This document shows, piece after piece, positions 1-12,565 of a stretch of 64,000 nt of DNA. The stretch is from positions 1 to 64,000 of the forward strand of contig NXFV01001537.1 of the NCBI GenBank assembly GCA_002803225.1, in the 5' to 3' direction. The position numbers and the translations under genes are program-made. How positions within the stretch are numbered: the stretch's first letter is position 1; each line of letters opens with the position of its first letter. Source of the DNA: Gamarada debralockiae (Eukaryota > Ascomycota > Leotiomycetes > Helotiales > Hyphodiscaceae). Below the pieces are notes generated by a model. That model saw only the letters and a program-made list of their open reading frames with translations. It was not told the DNA's origin and did not search any database.

Positions 1-221
1 TCGTTGTTCCATTAGATTTGGAATTCTGTATCATCTAATAATACTGCAGCTGAGATATGCGGGGTTATCAGAACTGCACTTCGGAAGGTGGGTAGGACAG
101 CAGGTAGATGCTATCGTAAGTGCCAACTCTTCCAACTACACCATTCAGTATTTGAGAAGATTACTTGAGACGAACACTAAGTTTATATACACTGGCATTA
201 CAACGACGAAATGCTACCTAA

Positions 222-268
222 GTCGGGAGGGCACAGGTCGGGAGAGCATAGGTCGGGAGGACATTACC
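222..268 (+). repeat. Three short tandem repeats of about 15 bp
   Basis: Three imperfect copies of a unit of about 15 bp built on the core gtcgggag follow one another directly, then run into a short cat/cac-rich stretch. Read forward they give Ser-Gly-Gly-His-like repeats, but the surrounding open frame has no other coding character, so I treat this as a short minisatellite. Bases 1-540 otherwise hold nothing I can assign. Confidence 0.5.
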
Positions 269-539
269 ATCACCATCATCGTCGACATCGCTATTCGTAC
301 TCGCAACCGCCATCTATTCACTCCTCAGTTCCAGTCGCACATCGAGATGACGAACCAGCTACCTCTGCAGATAGACATCCGGCCTCTTCTTCCACATCGA
401 ATCTCTCACTCCACCAGAGGACTTCAGCCAGCTTCCCGTCTCAGGCATTAGGCTCATCCTCAACGCCACCGATCTCGCTGAGGAAAAGGGATCTCTAGGC
501 ACAAGCGGGAGATGCCCTTGGCCCGCGGACTCTTGCAAA

Positions 540-2800
540 ATGGCAGGATACTACACACAATAGCCCTACCACTTTGAGCTCTACTATCGGAGCTCAAAGC
601 ATATCGGCAGTTTTGGACTCGGCTAGAGAACGTGCTCGATCAAAGCAAGTAAGGTCTGGAAAGAGCGATGGCTGTCATCTATCAAGTCGATATCAAGAGT
701 TAAATCTCTTGTTGATGTAGGACTGCAGTTTGACCCAACTGGATATGGCACTGCTGCGTGGTCAATTCTCTCATTCGGGCTTGAAGCCGCTATCAGCAAG
801 ACTGAGATCAACGACGACCTTTTTTCAAGCTGCGACTACATCCGTGATACCATTGACGAATGTGCCATGTATGAAGCACACTATCTTAGCGTTGATTCCG
901 AAGGCCGGATACCACTTGAGCAACTTATAAAAGAGGTCTACAAGGCTGTCATCAAGTATGTAGCAGACATGAAGTACTATATTCATCACGGACTAGGTAT
1001 GATGACTGCTCCAAAAGACTGCCTTATAGTTTTATCGGAGGCAGAAAGCCTAAGAGCCATAGGTCGAATTGGCATGGCTATGCAAACGAGTTCGGAGTCT
1101 TCATTTGCGGTACTCAAGGCGGATATTGACGAGAAGAGAACCGCTACTCGCGACATCGTTAACGACATTCGGCATGAGTTTTCAGAGTCTGCTCTCAAGG
1201 CCATTCAGAGTCAGATTCAGGAGATGCTTGATAAATATGTCTCCAAAATTGTCCAATTTGTTCATAGCCAAGAAAGGGAGACCGTGCTGCTTGGGCGTTC
1301 ATAACTACTCTAGATTTAGTACACGTACCTCGACGCGACAAAGCACAGTCTGCACAAGCCGACACTGATGAGCAACAAGATCCTGGATCATGGATATTCA
1401 GCCACACTGAATACGTCAACTGGAAGCGTGCCAACAAGACGTCGTCACTTATGGCTTACTAGTGGTGTAGGAACAGAGAAGACAATTTTGACTTCAACTG
1501 TGATTGAGGCGCACTTCAAGGACACCTTAAGACCTATGGTTTATTTCTACAGCTCAGGTACTTCTGGAGGTTACGAAACTGAAACAACGGCCGACGAGAT
1601 TCACAAATGTCTCCTACAACAATTTGCGACAGGCTCCGAGATAGGTATTCAATTGGTCCGAACTCGGTGGGGAAAGTTGCACAAGCAAAGGCGCTTGACT
1701 CGACTTGAAGTTTTGAAACTCCTCGGCGATATCATTGAGAATGAAGAGGTCCTTGAAGTAACTATCATTCTTGATGGCTTAGATAAACTGGGCAAAGACA
1801 GCCCGAAGGCATTATTGAACTCCCTCAATGATTTGTTGGGAGCGCATCGTGGAATCTTGAAGATCTTTGCCTCAAGCTGATGGGTCCAACATATCGAAGA
1901 TGTTTTCTTGAACGGGTTTCGCATCGATAATATCGCTGATCATACTCAAGATGACATGGAAAGCTACATAAATTCTACATTAAGAGCCGAAACTCGGGAT
2001 AAGCGGAACATAGGGAGCGATCTGATTACCGAAATCAGAAGTACCTTACGGTCAAGAGCGAATTGCATGTAGGTTCTTCACTCTTGCAGCTTGCGCCATT
2101 CGCAGGGAGTTACATGATGCTCCAGGTTTCAATATATTGAACTTGCATTGAAATACATCTTCGATGGTCCCATCGCTAAAAGTATTGCCAAACGATAAAG
2201 GATCTCTCACTCCTAGCAAGTGGTGACGCCATCTTAAGACCAATGTACCAGAGGCTGTTCGACGCGATAGAAAAAGACCCAATATATCGACTCCTAGCGT
2301 ATCGTGTCATTCAATGACTTTTGCATCAACTCTTCCCACTGTCAGCCGAAGCATTGCTCGAAACCATAAGCTCTAGCGCCTACGACGTTGTTGCACCAGA
2401 ACTCCTGAGGTTAGATCCTGGAATTGATGAGGTTAGGGCTGCGTGCCATCACTTTGTGATCTACAATCCAAAATCCAAACAGTTTGAGTTTAGTCACATC
2501 TCGGTGGTGGAATTCATCAGATGGAAAAACGCGACAATTTTCAACGAATTCGCCGCACATTCCACTTTAGCCGCAGCTTGCCTGGCAAAGTTGAGGCACC
2601 AAGAAGTACGAAGTACTCGGAGATATTGGAAAGTAAGGAAAGACGTTTGGTAGATACTCTCTTCTGTGCTGGGCCAGGCACTGGCAGTCGGTTTAATTCA
2701 ATACTCCTCCATCTACTCTCCAGGATGTCTTTGGCGGGTTCTGGGACGAAGAAACTCAGCTCAAAGCTTGTTTTAAAGCTTTAAGTATTGAGCTTATTGA
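540..2800 (+). pseudogene. Decayed STAND/NACHT NTPase (NLR-like) gene
   Basis: Pieces of a fungal STAND protein lie in the expected order but in different frames. An N-terminal helical region runs from about 640 through 1304 (the stretch around 719-900 contains VDVGLQFDP and YEAHYLSV). A frame change near 1297 leads to a linker ending in DPGSWIFSH and NWK near 1380-1430. A second frame change near 1450 leads to a P-loop-like segment (GVGTEKT, about 1470) and a Walker B-like IILDGLDKL near 1770. The frame closes after KIFASS at 1880. A further fragment with FSHISVVEFI lies at 2321-2653. Fungal NACHT proteins normally have GxGKT/S at the P-loop; here the Gly before Lys reads as Glu, a change expected to abolish NTP binding. 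Several stops and at least three frame changes cannot be explained by ordinary short introns, so this is a relic. No C-terminal repeat domain (ankyrin, WD40, TPR) is recognisable after it. Confidence 0.85.
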
Positions 2801-4680
2801 ACAACCTAACGCCATTTACAATTACGCACGACACCTAGACCTTGCATCAAACTCAAAGTTACTATTTGTACTCGAGAAGTGGGCCATTCTTGTCCCAGTT
2901 CTTCTCAGCTGTTTTTGCCTTTCCTGTGCTCTTATCCAAAACTCGCGGAGCAGAGAAACCTTATTCTTTCCCATTTCAAGGGTGCTGCTTCGATGGTACG
3001 GCAATCTGATGCAACTCAAGAACTCAAGACAGTAAGTTCAAGCTCTTTGCTGATTGTGAATAAAGCTCAGCCAACAACATCACGATCCGCTGACACTTTT
3101 TGCCAACATGACGTCGACCAAAACCCCAATGCCAACCGCACTTGTGGCGGATCGCGCTTCACAACTGCCTGGCTCTCGGATATTATGCGACAAAAGGCAC
3201 TTCAAACGTCGGGAGCTTTCCCAGCCGGCTTCTTGGGTCTTGGTAGCACAAGCAGGCCACAGATCAAGTCGAAGCGGGCGATTCTGGTGACTTGAGGGGC
3301 CGATGAAACGGGGATCAGACATGTGACAAACTTTTGATGCCAATTGAACGGCCAACGTGGGATTTAACGATCATTTGGGAGGTGAATGAGACTTTTCAAA
3401 AAGCTACAGGTTGATTGTAATTGTCCGAGAGGAATACAGTTCGGACGAAAAGGAGTTGTAAACTTGGAGTTGAGGATTGTTGGGTCTGAGGGATATCACG
3501 AGGAGTTGGTGACGTTTCAAAACATTTGCTAGTCTGAGCTAATACCGGACTTCCAGTAACAATACGAAGAGGATTATTGCGCACAATCATCTTGAAAGCG
3601 CCAAAGAGCACGTCACAAGAAACATCCACTTCATTACGTTCATTGACACTTTAGCACGACGCAAGCCAAAACATACTGTAGGGCAGATTGAACCTTCAGC
3701 ACTGCTTGGTGGCCCCGACTCTCAACCCCCGATTCCGACCTGCAACAGCGCTCCTGCAGCTTGCAGCAAACGGGTTTAAATGGCGGGGCCCGCGGGTGAA
3801 GAAAATCCCAGGAAAGAGGATCAGCCACGTTTTCTTGGAGGCATGGGGTAAGTCGGCTGCATCGCCGCTGATGATTGCAGAAAATCTATCGCCGGTGGAA
3901 GAGCTGCGGAAGAAATATGCAGGTGTTCCCAAAGGGGATTTTAGGCTTTCAGGCACAGAAAATTCCCCTTGGTGCGATGCGCGTCCATCGAAGGGTTTCG
4001 ATTGTGCATCCCGGCTGCAGGAGGAGTGCATCCTGTGGCTGCTTGCTGCTTCCTTAGAGGCTTGGAGAGGGGCGACGTAATTATCTCCGTGCTATCGTGG
4101 ATGATGTTATCGTTGCATTTTGCTTTTCTTGGGGATGGACGACCGACATGAATTTTCTGCAGCTCTAATGTACTGGTAAGGGGTGATGGTTCTGCTTCTG
4201 GCTGCACGATGGATACGCGTACTCCACTGCGAACCAATAATAATAATAGTCAATTCACTAGATGTCGATCAAGAAGGTGGATTCTCTTTCTAGTGTTGAT
4301 GCCGATATCGACGCCTTATCAGAATTCCCCGGAGCCGTTTCAATATAATGCCTGTTAAGAGGGCAGCGTATGGCTCTCGACTCCAATCGAAACATTAATG
4401 TTTACTAATATATGAAGATAGAAACCAAAATAGACTTCCATAGTCAATTCAACTGTAGAATTATTCAGTACCAAGAATGGTCTTCATCAATTAATAGAGT
4501 AGCTGCCACCGTTCTACGTGACACATGTATCTCTGAAGCGGGTGGGAGCCAGATCTTTCTTTGCAGACGGCGAAGAAGTGAAGAAGATAGCAGGAGACAG
4601 CCTGAACTCTCCATACCTTAGAGAAACTTTCGAACTCCGCATCTCTGGACTGACTGTGAGAGGTACCAAAATATAAAGAA
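2801..4680. other. Gene-poor intergenic stretch
   Basis: I see no gene here. Several overlapping open frames of 60-138 codons exist on both strands (for example 2879-3295 and 3688-4080), but they show no recognisable domain, no consistent codon bias and no supportable intron structure. I see no transposon ends or long repeats. The stretch is the flank of the decayed NACHT gene. Confidence 0.5.
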
Positions 4681-5083
4681 GTTCAAGAGCTTTACGTATT
4701 TTATACCCACCGTACCCTCAATGGCCGGGATGAACTGGGCCCCAATGAGGCAAAGTACCGTTTTCTTCGCGCTCGAGATGGGGTTAGAACACTTACCCCC
4801 TGTCTTAGCGCAGTCCTACCCGCCCATTACTATGCAGATCCAGCGCCAGAACACTCCAAGACATCCCTTTTGTATATTTTATTTCTCCGAATCTCCCTAT
4901 CCATACTTGTTGCCAAACGCAGTCTGTCCTTGTCCACGCTTTCCAAGCGTGATGCCCGGCTTGCATACGAAGTACACGTACCACGAATCCTCCAACGATT
5001 TATCCGTCTCACCCCATCGAGGAAACGACGGATTCGGGGCTCCCTCTATGTTAATTGTAACCGCTTCACGATATTAGGCATAG

Positions 5084-5653
5084 GAAAGGACGAGAGACTT
5101 TGCGCAGAGAGAACAATTCGGTGTACTGGGACTTGTGGAGGCAGGCGCATTCGCAGACGATTTCTTTGGACTTCGACGAGATTTATATACCACGAGTTAC
5201 GAACATAGCGGGCAAATTATCTACGACTCATTGCTACACGAATCCACGGAATCCTTCTTCGAAGATAACTCCGATGTACTTGCAGTAGAGACGTGGGAGC
5301 CAGTCTCCAGTTTACAGAGTCATCTTGGTCGGGGACAAGCCATTGGAAGGTATGCGGGAGCCGTATATCCTATTTCACTATTTCTTTGCGATAGGAAAGA
5401 GGGAATATATCATAGAGAAGCATTTGGGCCAATACTTACGTTCCTTTTAAGCAGCTTGAAGAGCCGTCATCCCTCCTCGGTGTCCTCTTATCTCTGCGAG
5501 CACGACCTATCCTTGTTGGCGCAATCGCATATACGCTTCCTGAATGAAAACCCGTCGCTCCAAAAAATCAAAATTTCCGAATACCATCATTTCAAGACGT
5601 TGGTTGATACGACTTTGGTCTGCCTCTTCATGCAAACCCGAATGTTGCATTGA
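5084..5653 (+). CDS. Unrecognised open frame, possible 3' exon or gene fragment
   Basis: An uninterrupted frame of about 190 codons has protein-like composition (for example LVEAGAFADDFFGLRRDLY near its start, then an aromatic and Leu-rich middle). It opens just after a TAG that could be the end of an intron acceptor, so it may be the last exon of a longer gene whose upstream exons I cannot place; the first ATG-like start inside is near 5135. It ends with TGA at 5651-5653, only about 80 bases upstream of the MIT-domain gene on the same strand. I do not recognise the family. The last residues (TLVDTTL then VCLFMQTR) faintly recall Vps39/TRAP1-type sorting proteins, but too weakly to name. It may be a broken gene. 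Confidence 0.4.
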   Translation, partial: ERTRDFAQREQFGVLGLVEAGAFADDFFGLRRDLYTTSYEHSGQIIYDSLLHESTESFFEDNSDVLAVETWEPVSSLQSHLGRGQAIGRYAGAVYPISLFLCDRKEGIYHREAFGPILTFLLSSLKSRHPSSVSSYLCEHDLSLLAQSHIRFLNENPSLQKIKISEYHHFKTLVDTTLVCLFMQTRMLH

Positions 5654-5732
5654 GCTCCTCCGGGAAAGACGGGACGCGTTAGCGCTTCAGGGGTTAAGAA
5701 AGAAGCGGTATCTTTAAAATCCCTACGACAAT

Positions 5733-8700
5733 ATGGAACAGCCCTTCATTACCACAAATGACCCCCAGCGTCAACCTTTCCACATCGCAAACAATTCGTC
5801 GTCGAATAATTCGATCGCGACGCTTCAGCGGCCTCCTTCCTTTGGCCCTGCACGATCGAAAAGTCGGAGTAACGATCCACAGGCTGTTCAATCACAGATC
5901 TACGCAAATGGCCTCAACAACCCCTCCCAACCTCAGCCTGTAGTAAATTCACCAGAATCGCAGCGGCGATCACATAGCAGATCGGGATCTTTGGGTGGAG
6001 TGAAGGACGGGGTGGCTAATTTGAACCGGTGGTCAAAATCTACGGCTTCCTCGAGGGAAAGCAGTCATAAAAGATCCCCGTCTTTTTCGAGGCGGATGTC
6101 TTTTGGAGGGTCTGGTGCCTTCAACTTCGGAATTGAATCTTCTCCTAAAAAGCTACAGAAGGCTAGGCCGTCTACTGCGAATTCGAACTCCAATTCACCG
6201 CCTCGCCAGGGCAAACCCTCTGATCTTGCTACCAATCCGACACCAATACTACCGCCAATCCTCACCCTACCGAGCTTGCAGACATCTGTAAATAACAACT
6301 CGCCATTGACTGGCTCCCCATCGACTGCGGGGCTGTTATCTGCAGCTTATCGAAGTACAGCTCAGGGTGAGGATTATTTCTCCACTGGGACGTGGACGGT
6401 GCAAACGCGAGATTTTTCTCAAAAACGGTGGTCACCGTCTCGATCGAGATCCGCCAGCGTTGATCCATCCCCAGGCTCAGGAGCTAGCCCTGTGCCAAAC
6501 GGAAACCCAAGCAAGACTCAGCCGGAAGAAGGGAGTCGGTCTAGAGGTCACTCAAGAAATCGGTCACAACTCACGAAAAGTAGTGCCGGGACTGGGTCAT
6601 CTCGAAATTCGAAGCAACCTTCGCAGAAAGCAATGCTCTCAAAAGCCCTCCAAAAAGCCAACACTGCGGTGTTACTCGACAATGCACAGAATTTCGAGGG
6701 CGCCATGCAGGCGTACTCAGAGGCTTGCGCCCTGTTACAGCAAGTAATGCAGCGAAGTTCTGGGGACGAGGACAAACGGAAATTGGAGGCAATTGTAGGT
6801 CTTTTGGCATTTATTGAAAGGCATTGCTAACTTGAGCCCCAGCGCAATACCTACTCGACTCGAATAAACGAGTTGACAAAAATCGCTCCCTATCTACGTG
6901 ACGATGGTAAGGCTCTACCTGCGAGGCCGGAGAGTGGGAGCTATAGAGGAGATGAACTTCAATCACCGGACGACGAAGAGCCCGCGATAATTGAAACCGC
7001 AACCGTGACGAGAATAGTCAACGATCAATCCTACGTTCCCGAGTACCAACAAAGCCGGTCAATACCAGCGTCACAAGTGCCGCGGCGGAGAGAATCATTA
7101 CTGCCATCTGCTTTAGAAACTGCGCAGCAATACAGACCGCGGAATATGCAGGATCCATACACGGGGAGATCATTTTCCAAGTCTCCCCTGAGGGAACGCG
7201 TCACGGAGCTGAGTGTCAATCTTGCCCCACCTATGGAGAGCCAATATATGCCACCACCTCTATCACCACGAAGACCTTTGTCACCAGTGACCCATGGACC
7301 TCCAAGCAACACTCACGAGAGACAACAGTCTGCTGATTTATCTAGTTCAAATTTATCTGGAACATCTACAGCCAAAACACACACAAGAGCACCTAGCATT
7401 GAATCGATGTCCTGGTTAGACACCATTGATGAGTCTGGTGGGTCGACCACATCATCTGTACATTCGAGAACGTCGTCTATGGCTGTCAGGAGGAAGCACA
7501 TACGAGCGGCAAGTGGAGCTACAGAAGCCGAGTTTGATGCAGCGCTGGATGCCGCTGTTGAGGCTGCATATGATGATGGCTTCGAGCCAATGGATGCTCT
7601 AGAACCAAGTCGATATGATTATGACGAGGAGGACGAAGTCGTTTTGAATGTCAGACGAAGAGTGGAGTTGGCCAAAGAGAGGGTCCGGCAGAGTGAGCGG
7701 GAAGCTGCGATACAAGAAGCACGCGACAAGGAAAGGAAACGATTGCTCCAAAAAGAGCAAGAACAGGAAAACAATATCGATGATGACTACGAGGGCAATG
7801 AGTCTGAAGAGGAGGAACGAATGTTAGAAGAGATGACAAGGGGATTTGTGATGGATGATTTCGAGTTCGGCTTACAGTCGAAATCTGCCCTGCCCCGGGA
7901 GTCTGATTCTAGTGGCTTTTCAGGACGGACATGGAATAGCTCGATAGGATCTAATCCCACAACGGCGGGAACAACACTCTCTACCGTCACGGAAGCATCA
8001 ACTATGCCACAGATACCGACGATACAACAGTCGAGAACGCCCCCACCTATGCATCCACCTCCAGCACAGGCATTACCGCCCCCACCAAACCCACCATCTC
8101 AGCCATCGTTAGCAATGTCTACGACGCAAAGCGTCCGAAGCAGAAGGCTCTCTGGCCAGAATGCGAAGCAGCTGAAGATCGAGACTACAGCCAAGGTACC
8201 CTCAGCTGGACCGCTAACTCAACCTCCGTCAATGCCACCACCACGGATCCCAGTGGAGAACGTTGCTGTCCAGCCCAAGACTGCTGGACTTCCCCAACAA
8301 CGGCAGCCTCCGAATGGACTGGCAATTCGACCGCCAATCCCACAGTCGGCTAGACAAATATCGTCTCCGTTCCCAGGTCCAAGCCCAGCCGAGATCATCT
8401 CTCCACCAACACCAACACTCACTCAAACTTTCACCGACAGCGAAACAAATGGGCAACCGCCCCGATCTGGCTCTCCCGGTCGTACCCAGTCAAGAGCAGG
8501 ATTGCGGAAGAACTTCTCATCGTCAAGTTTGAAGAACATGAAAGGCCGCAATCTATCGGTATCTAACATTGAGGACGGCGGTTCTGATGTATCGCCAAAT
8601 ACACCGCTGAGTTCTCAATTCAATATGAGAGAGAACAACGGAAGATTACCTGCTATGCCCGCGTTGCCAACGCCAATTGCTGTCGCTTTCAAGGACAAGA

Positions 8701-9711
8701 TGAATGGGGCACCGACCGGAGGCCTATATTTATTCAATAGTGATATTCACTCTCCAGATAGTCCGGGATCGCCCAACCCAATGAATGCGGGAGCACCTAT
8801 ACCGCTTGAGCCATGTCCTACTGAGTTCTTGCTACGCCCATTCTGGCTTATGCGGGCTCTCTACCAAACAATTGCACATCCAAGGGGTGGATATCTCTCA
8901 ACCAAGCTTTTCGTTCCACGAGATGTATGGCGAGTGAAGGGTGTCAAGATAAAGAATGTTGAAGACAAGATTGCGAATTGCGACTTTTTGACCGCGGCTC
9001 TCCTGAAACTTGCGAAAGTCGACACCTTCGATGCGGATGCTGTTTTGGAAGAGATGCAAGCTTTGGACGGCATTCTTGACCAGGTCCAAGCGACATTGAG
9101 CAAGAAGCTAGGCAATGAAGTCGGTGTCCAAGGCTCAGGAGGAATGTTCAAAGATGCTTCATTCGGTGGAGATACCGAAACCAGCAACTTGACATCCAAG
9201 TCTGGCAGCATGTCGAGTAAATCATCGTCATTCTCCTGGCGCAGATTGAGATCGAAGAGTTCGGGCGTTGGACTGTCAAACTCATATTCCAACAAGACAC
9301 CTGTGGACGGACCGAAAGAAGGGCTCACTATGGGCACACTTCCCATGACCTCGACGTCGATCGCAAAAACTCGTTTCGCGAAGAGAGACGTGAGTCAACT
9401 GCAGTTCTCGGGACCTAATGCGAATTATATGGGAGCGCTGGCACGACTGTTTGATGCCGCGCAAACCATTGGTATGTCCCGCAACTTTTCCCTATGGCAA
9501 TACCCTACTGACTAAGATTCCAGATCAAATCGCGCGCCAAGTCGAGGACCCAGGACTTCGACACGCCGACAAAACACAAGTCGGTCTGGAGCTCTGCACC
9601 CGACACGCCGCCGAGTTCTTCGGCTTCTACATCTGCCGCTTCGTGCTGACGGACATCGGGATGCTTTTGGACAAGTTCATTAAGAGGGGGAGTGAATGGG
9701 TTCTTGTATGA
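5733..9711 (+). CDS. Large MIT-domain protein
   Basis: Three exons (5733-6794, 6843-9471, 9524-9711) join in phase to about 1292 residues; both introns are short with GT..AG ends. Residues about 298-368, spanning the first intron, form an MIT-like three-helix domain (KALQKANTAVLLDNAQ, then YSEACALLQQV, then a RINELTKI-type third helix). MIT domains bind ESCRT-III tails on endosomes, so a role in trafficking or microtubule-linked transport is likely but inferred. The N-terminus is low-complexity Ser/Pro/Arg-rich. The middle has an Arg/Glu-rich coiled stretch and a very acidic DDDYEGNESEEEE-like block, then Pro-rich disorder. The last 300 residues are more conserved-looking (PTEFLLRPFWLMRALYQTI) and helical. 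The ATG at 5733 is the first in frame. The architecture matches a large uncharacterised fungal family, with no yeast namesake that I can assign. Confidence 0.88.
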
Positions 9712-10387
9712 TACCCTCTTCTATCGCATTATCGCATCATCATTTGCGTTGTTGCATTGCTATATATTGGATGAAAGAAACAATTGGCTTCCAAGCTTGC
9801 TTGGTTGTGGGATGAAACGATTTCATGAAGGAACGGACGAAAGATGATGGCGTTATATTTTTGGATCAATCATGATGGATTGACGTGGAAAGAGTTTTCA
9901 TAAGGGACATGGTTGATACCTACATTAGCATCGTCGATACTTGTTGGATTCGATATCCTGGTGAGATGGCATTTGTATAGTGGGTTCGCGAGACGCGGAT
10001 TAGGATCTAGATAGAGCGACTTTGCTGAGAGCTTGGTGTGGCTAGTTGTATATGTGAGTGGCGGATAGGAACATAAAACTTCACGCTGCATACTTTCGTC
10101 AACTTCATGAATGTGATTCTACTAAATCACTGACTCGGATCAACTGGGTGCCTCTAAGATAGAGCTTTGAGTCACGAACCGAGACCGGCACCAAGTCGAC
10201 AACATACCTCTGGCACCACGGAAGAGGGGGTTTCTGATTCTTTTGAATGATTGAAATTCACCCAATTCATATTCGTACTCATACCCTTATTTCTCATCAC
10301 CGCTCAATCGTTCCTCCCTGAAACTCTGGAAAGACCTTTTCTATAGCCTGCAATTCCGCACTTGTGACTTGTTCCTACCAATTCACC
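9712..10387. other. Convergent intergenic spacer
   Basis: This is the spacer between the 3' ends of the MIT-domain gene and fimbrin. It is AT-leaning and should hold both 3' untranslated regions and polyadenylation signals. I see no gene or repeat in it. Confidence 0.5.
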
Positions 10388-12565
10388 CTACTGCATCTTC
10401 TCATGCGTAGCCATCAAGGAACCTATGCAACAGTCGGTAAGTTAAACTCCTTCACCAAATCAAAAAGCTTTCACTCACCAATGAAAGTAAGCACCAGTTT
10501 ACTCCGAACCTGGCAAATATCCTCTGGAACCAACCAAATCGTGGCCCCCATCTTCCGCGCAATACTAATACTAAGCTTAGCATTCATATACGCATCATCG
10601 TCCGTCCTGCCCGGCGTAACAAGTTCATAATCAACATAGCTGCTCTTCATACCATTCAAGACATCTAAGAAGAAGATACCCGTGCCAATACTCTGATCCT
10701 TGAACGAGCGGATCGAAGAGTTCTTGCCTCCCTTGCGGGACATGTCGTTCGCCCATTTCACCATCTCCGCATCGGTGATTTCGCGCTTGCCTAATCGTTG
10801 AGCAAGGGCAGAGAGAGTCTCGGAAATGTCTTTACGCATCAGCTGCCACACGAGACCGAGCGTTAGGGTGCGTTGGCCGTCAGTGATATCTGCGCCTTGT
10901 ACGCCGACTAGGGAGAAGCGGTTTTGCTTGCCGAGTTCGATGGCATAGTTAGTGTTTTCTACGGCTTTGAAACGGGACATTTCGTCTCCTGAGGCGGGGG
11001 CCTTGTTTACATGGCGCCAATTCACGGAGCCCTTGACGACCTTGTCGAAGGCTTGTAGGAGGATTGTGCCATCGCGGAGATCATCAAATAGGGAGTTGAC
11101 GGCTGGTTGAACGTCCAAGCTGTTGAGCCAGAGGGTGAAGACTCGTGCTTCTCGCTCGCCTTCTGCATCGAAGTCGTCCACTTGGAGCTTCTCTTCTTCC
11201 GTGATGGGGTCTAGTGCTGGGTGGGTGTTGAACAGATTCGCGACGAATGCGAGGTTGAGCTTGGGGTTTCCGGCGACGAGGGAGGTGGGAGTGAGGAACT
11301 TTCGGCATCCGAGCTTGTCTGCGTTTTGGAGGACTTGCTCAGCTCTTTGGAGAAGATCACGTGTCTGCAATGGTCCTCGATCGCATCCGTACTCGCCACC
11401 GATCTGAGCCAGAAGAACGGTGTAATTCTCGCCATCCTTGACGTCGCTTGAGAAGTTCGTTACTCTGTAGATTATCAGTAAAGCCCTCGTGTACTCTGAT
11501 TCCAATGCTTACCTGCGGGGCCAGTTTGCAGCCTTCAGGTGATAGTTGAACCATCTCAGTAGAATTTGCTCCGGGGGTAGTCTCAGAAACTGCTCAAGGG
11601 TTTCGTCCTCCTCTAACAGTCTGTACAACTCAGGGTGAAGCTTAATATCGATCTTTCCAAGTAGACCTCTTCGGATGATCTGCCAGATCAGACCCAAAAT
11701 CAGATGCTCTCGAACCTCAATGATATCTCCACTTCCAATATTGACAACTGAACATCCAATACCTTTTGCGGACTCAATAACGATGTTGTTGTTCTCAGTC
11801 ATATGGAATGCGTTCAGGCTCTTGATCTTCTTTCCGGGACGATTCAGTACACGCTCATCGATCGTGTCAGGAACACTGTCGTTGATCAATTTAGCCAACA
11901 CCAATCCGTCCTTGCAATCATCGAACATCTCGAATGTGTCCGTAGGGAAGGGAAGACGAGATCCAAGATCCGGATCGCCGGCCAAAACAGCGTTGATATG
12001 GCGGGTAAATTCTGTTCGCTCATCTTCGTTGATGGTATGGGTAACGTTCGAAGAGGAACCTTGGACTTGGATTCGGCCACTGACGCTGCCCTTTGAAGAG
12101 TGTCCAGCACCACCCGTTTGTTGAGATACAACGCCTCGTCCGGGAGTGGTCGGACCAGTCGACATGCGCTTCTGGGCGGGGGAGGATTCTCGAAGCTTGG
12201 AAACCAGCTGTGATACGATATTAGCCTTCTTCCATGTATAGCCAATCTCAAGCGTAATTCACTCCAATGTAGTCGTCCAACTCAACCCTCCTGGAAGAGT
12301 CCAGCTCAACCTCTTTCAAGGCTTGTCTGACAACATCGTATGGCTGCCTCTCGCTAGCTTGAGTGGCCTTGATCGCGGTCGCCTCATCAATATATCCCTT
12401 GTCATCGATATCGAGCTTGCGGAAAGCATCTTGGAGGCCGAAGATTTCGTCTTGTTGGAATTGAGGATACTTCCTGTGCCGCAAACAGGGTCAGCATGAA
12501 ATCGCGTCGAGCTGTGATCGCGACACTCTGTAGAAGACATACCTCTGCAGCTTAATAACGTTCAT
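10388..12565 (-). CDS. sac6: Fimbrin/plastin, actin-bundling protein
   Basis: Five exons on the minus strand (12565-12543, 12473-12263, 12207-11513, 11464-10479, 10422-10388) close exactly in phase to 649 residues; yeast Sac6 is 642. Fimbrin cross-links actin filaments in endocytic patches and cables. The N-terminus carries an EF-hand-like region (FRKLDIDDKGYIDE, near residues 23-40), followed from about residue 115 by four calponin-homology domains in two actin-binding pairs (for example INEDERTEFTRHIN, TENNNIVIESAKGIGC, RVTNFSSDVKDG). The C-terminus ends ICQVRSKLVLTFIG then SLMATHEKMQ, the usual fimbrin ending, split by the last intron. The first coding exon is only 23 bases, typical of fungal fimbrin genes. 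The start is divergent from the thioesterase gene across about 600 bases. Identity is clear. Confidence 0.96.

Noticed and set aside
3688..4080. 130-codon plus-strand frame
   Set aside because: A competing minus-strand frame of similar length, no domain and no intron or start support.
5600..5653. Vps39/TRAP1-like similarity at the end of the unrecognised frame
   Set aside because: Only a short string resembles the family; too weak to assign function.
8861..9346. Minus-strand frame of 161 codons
   Set aside because: It is a shadow of the MIT-domain gene.
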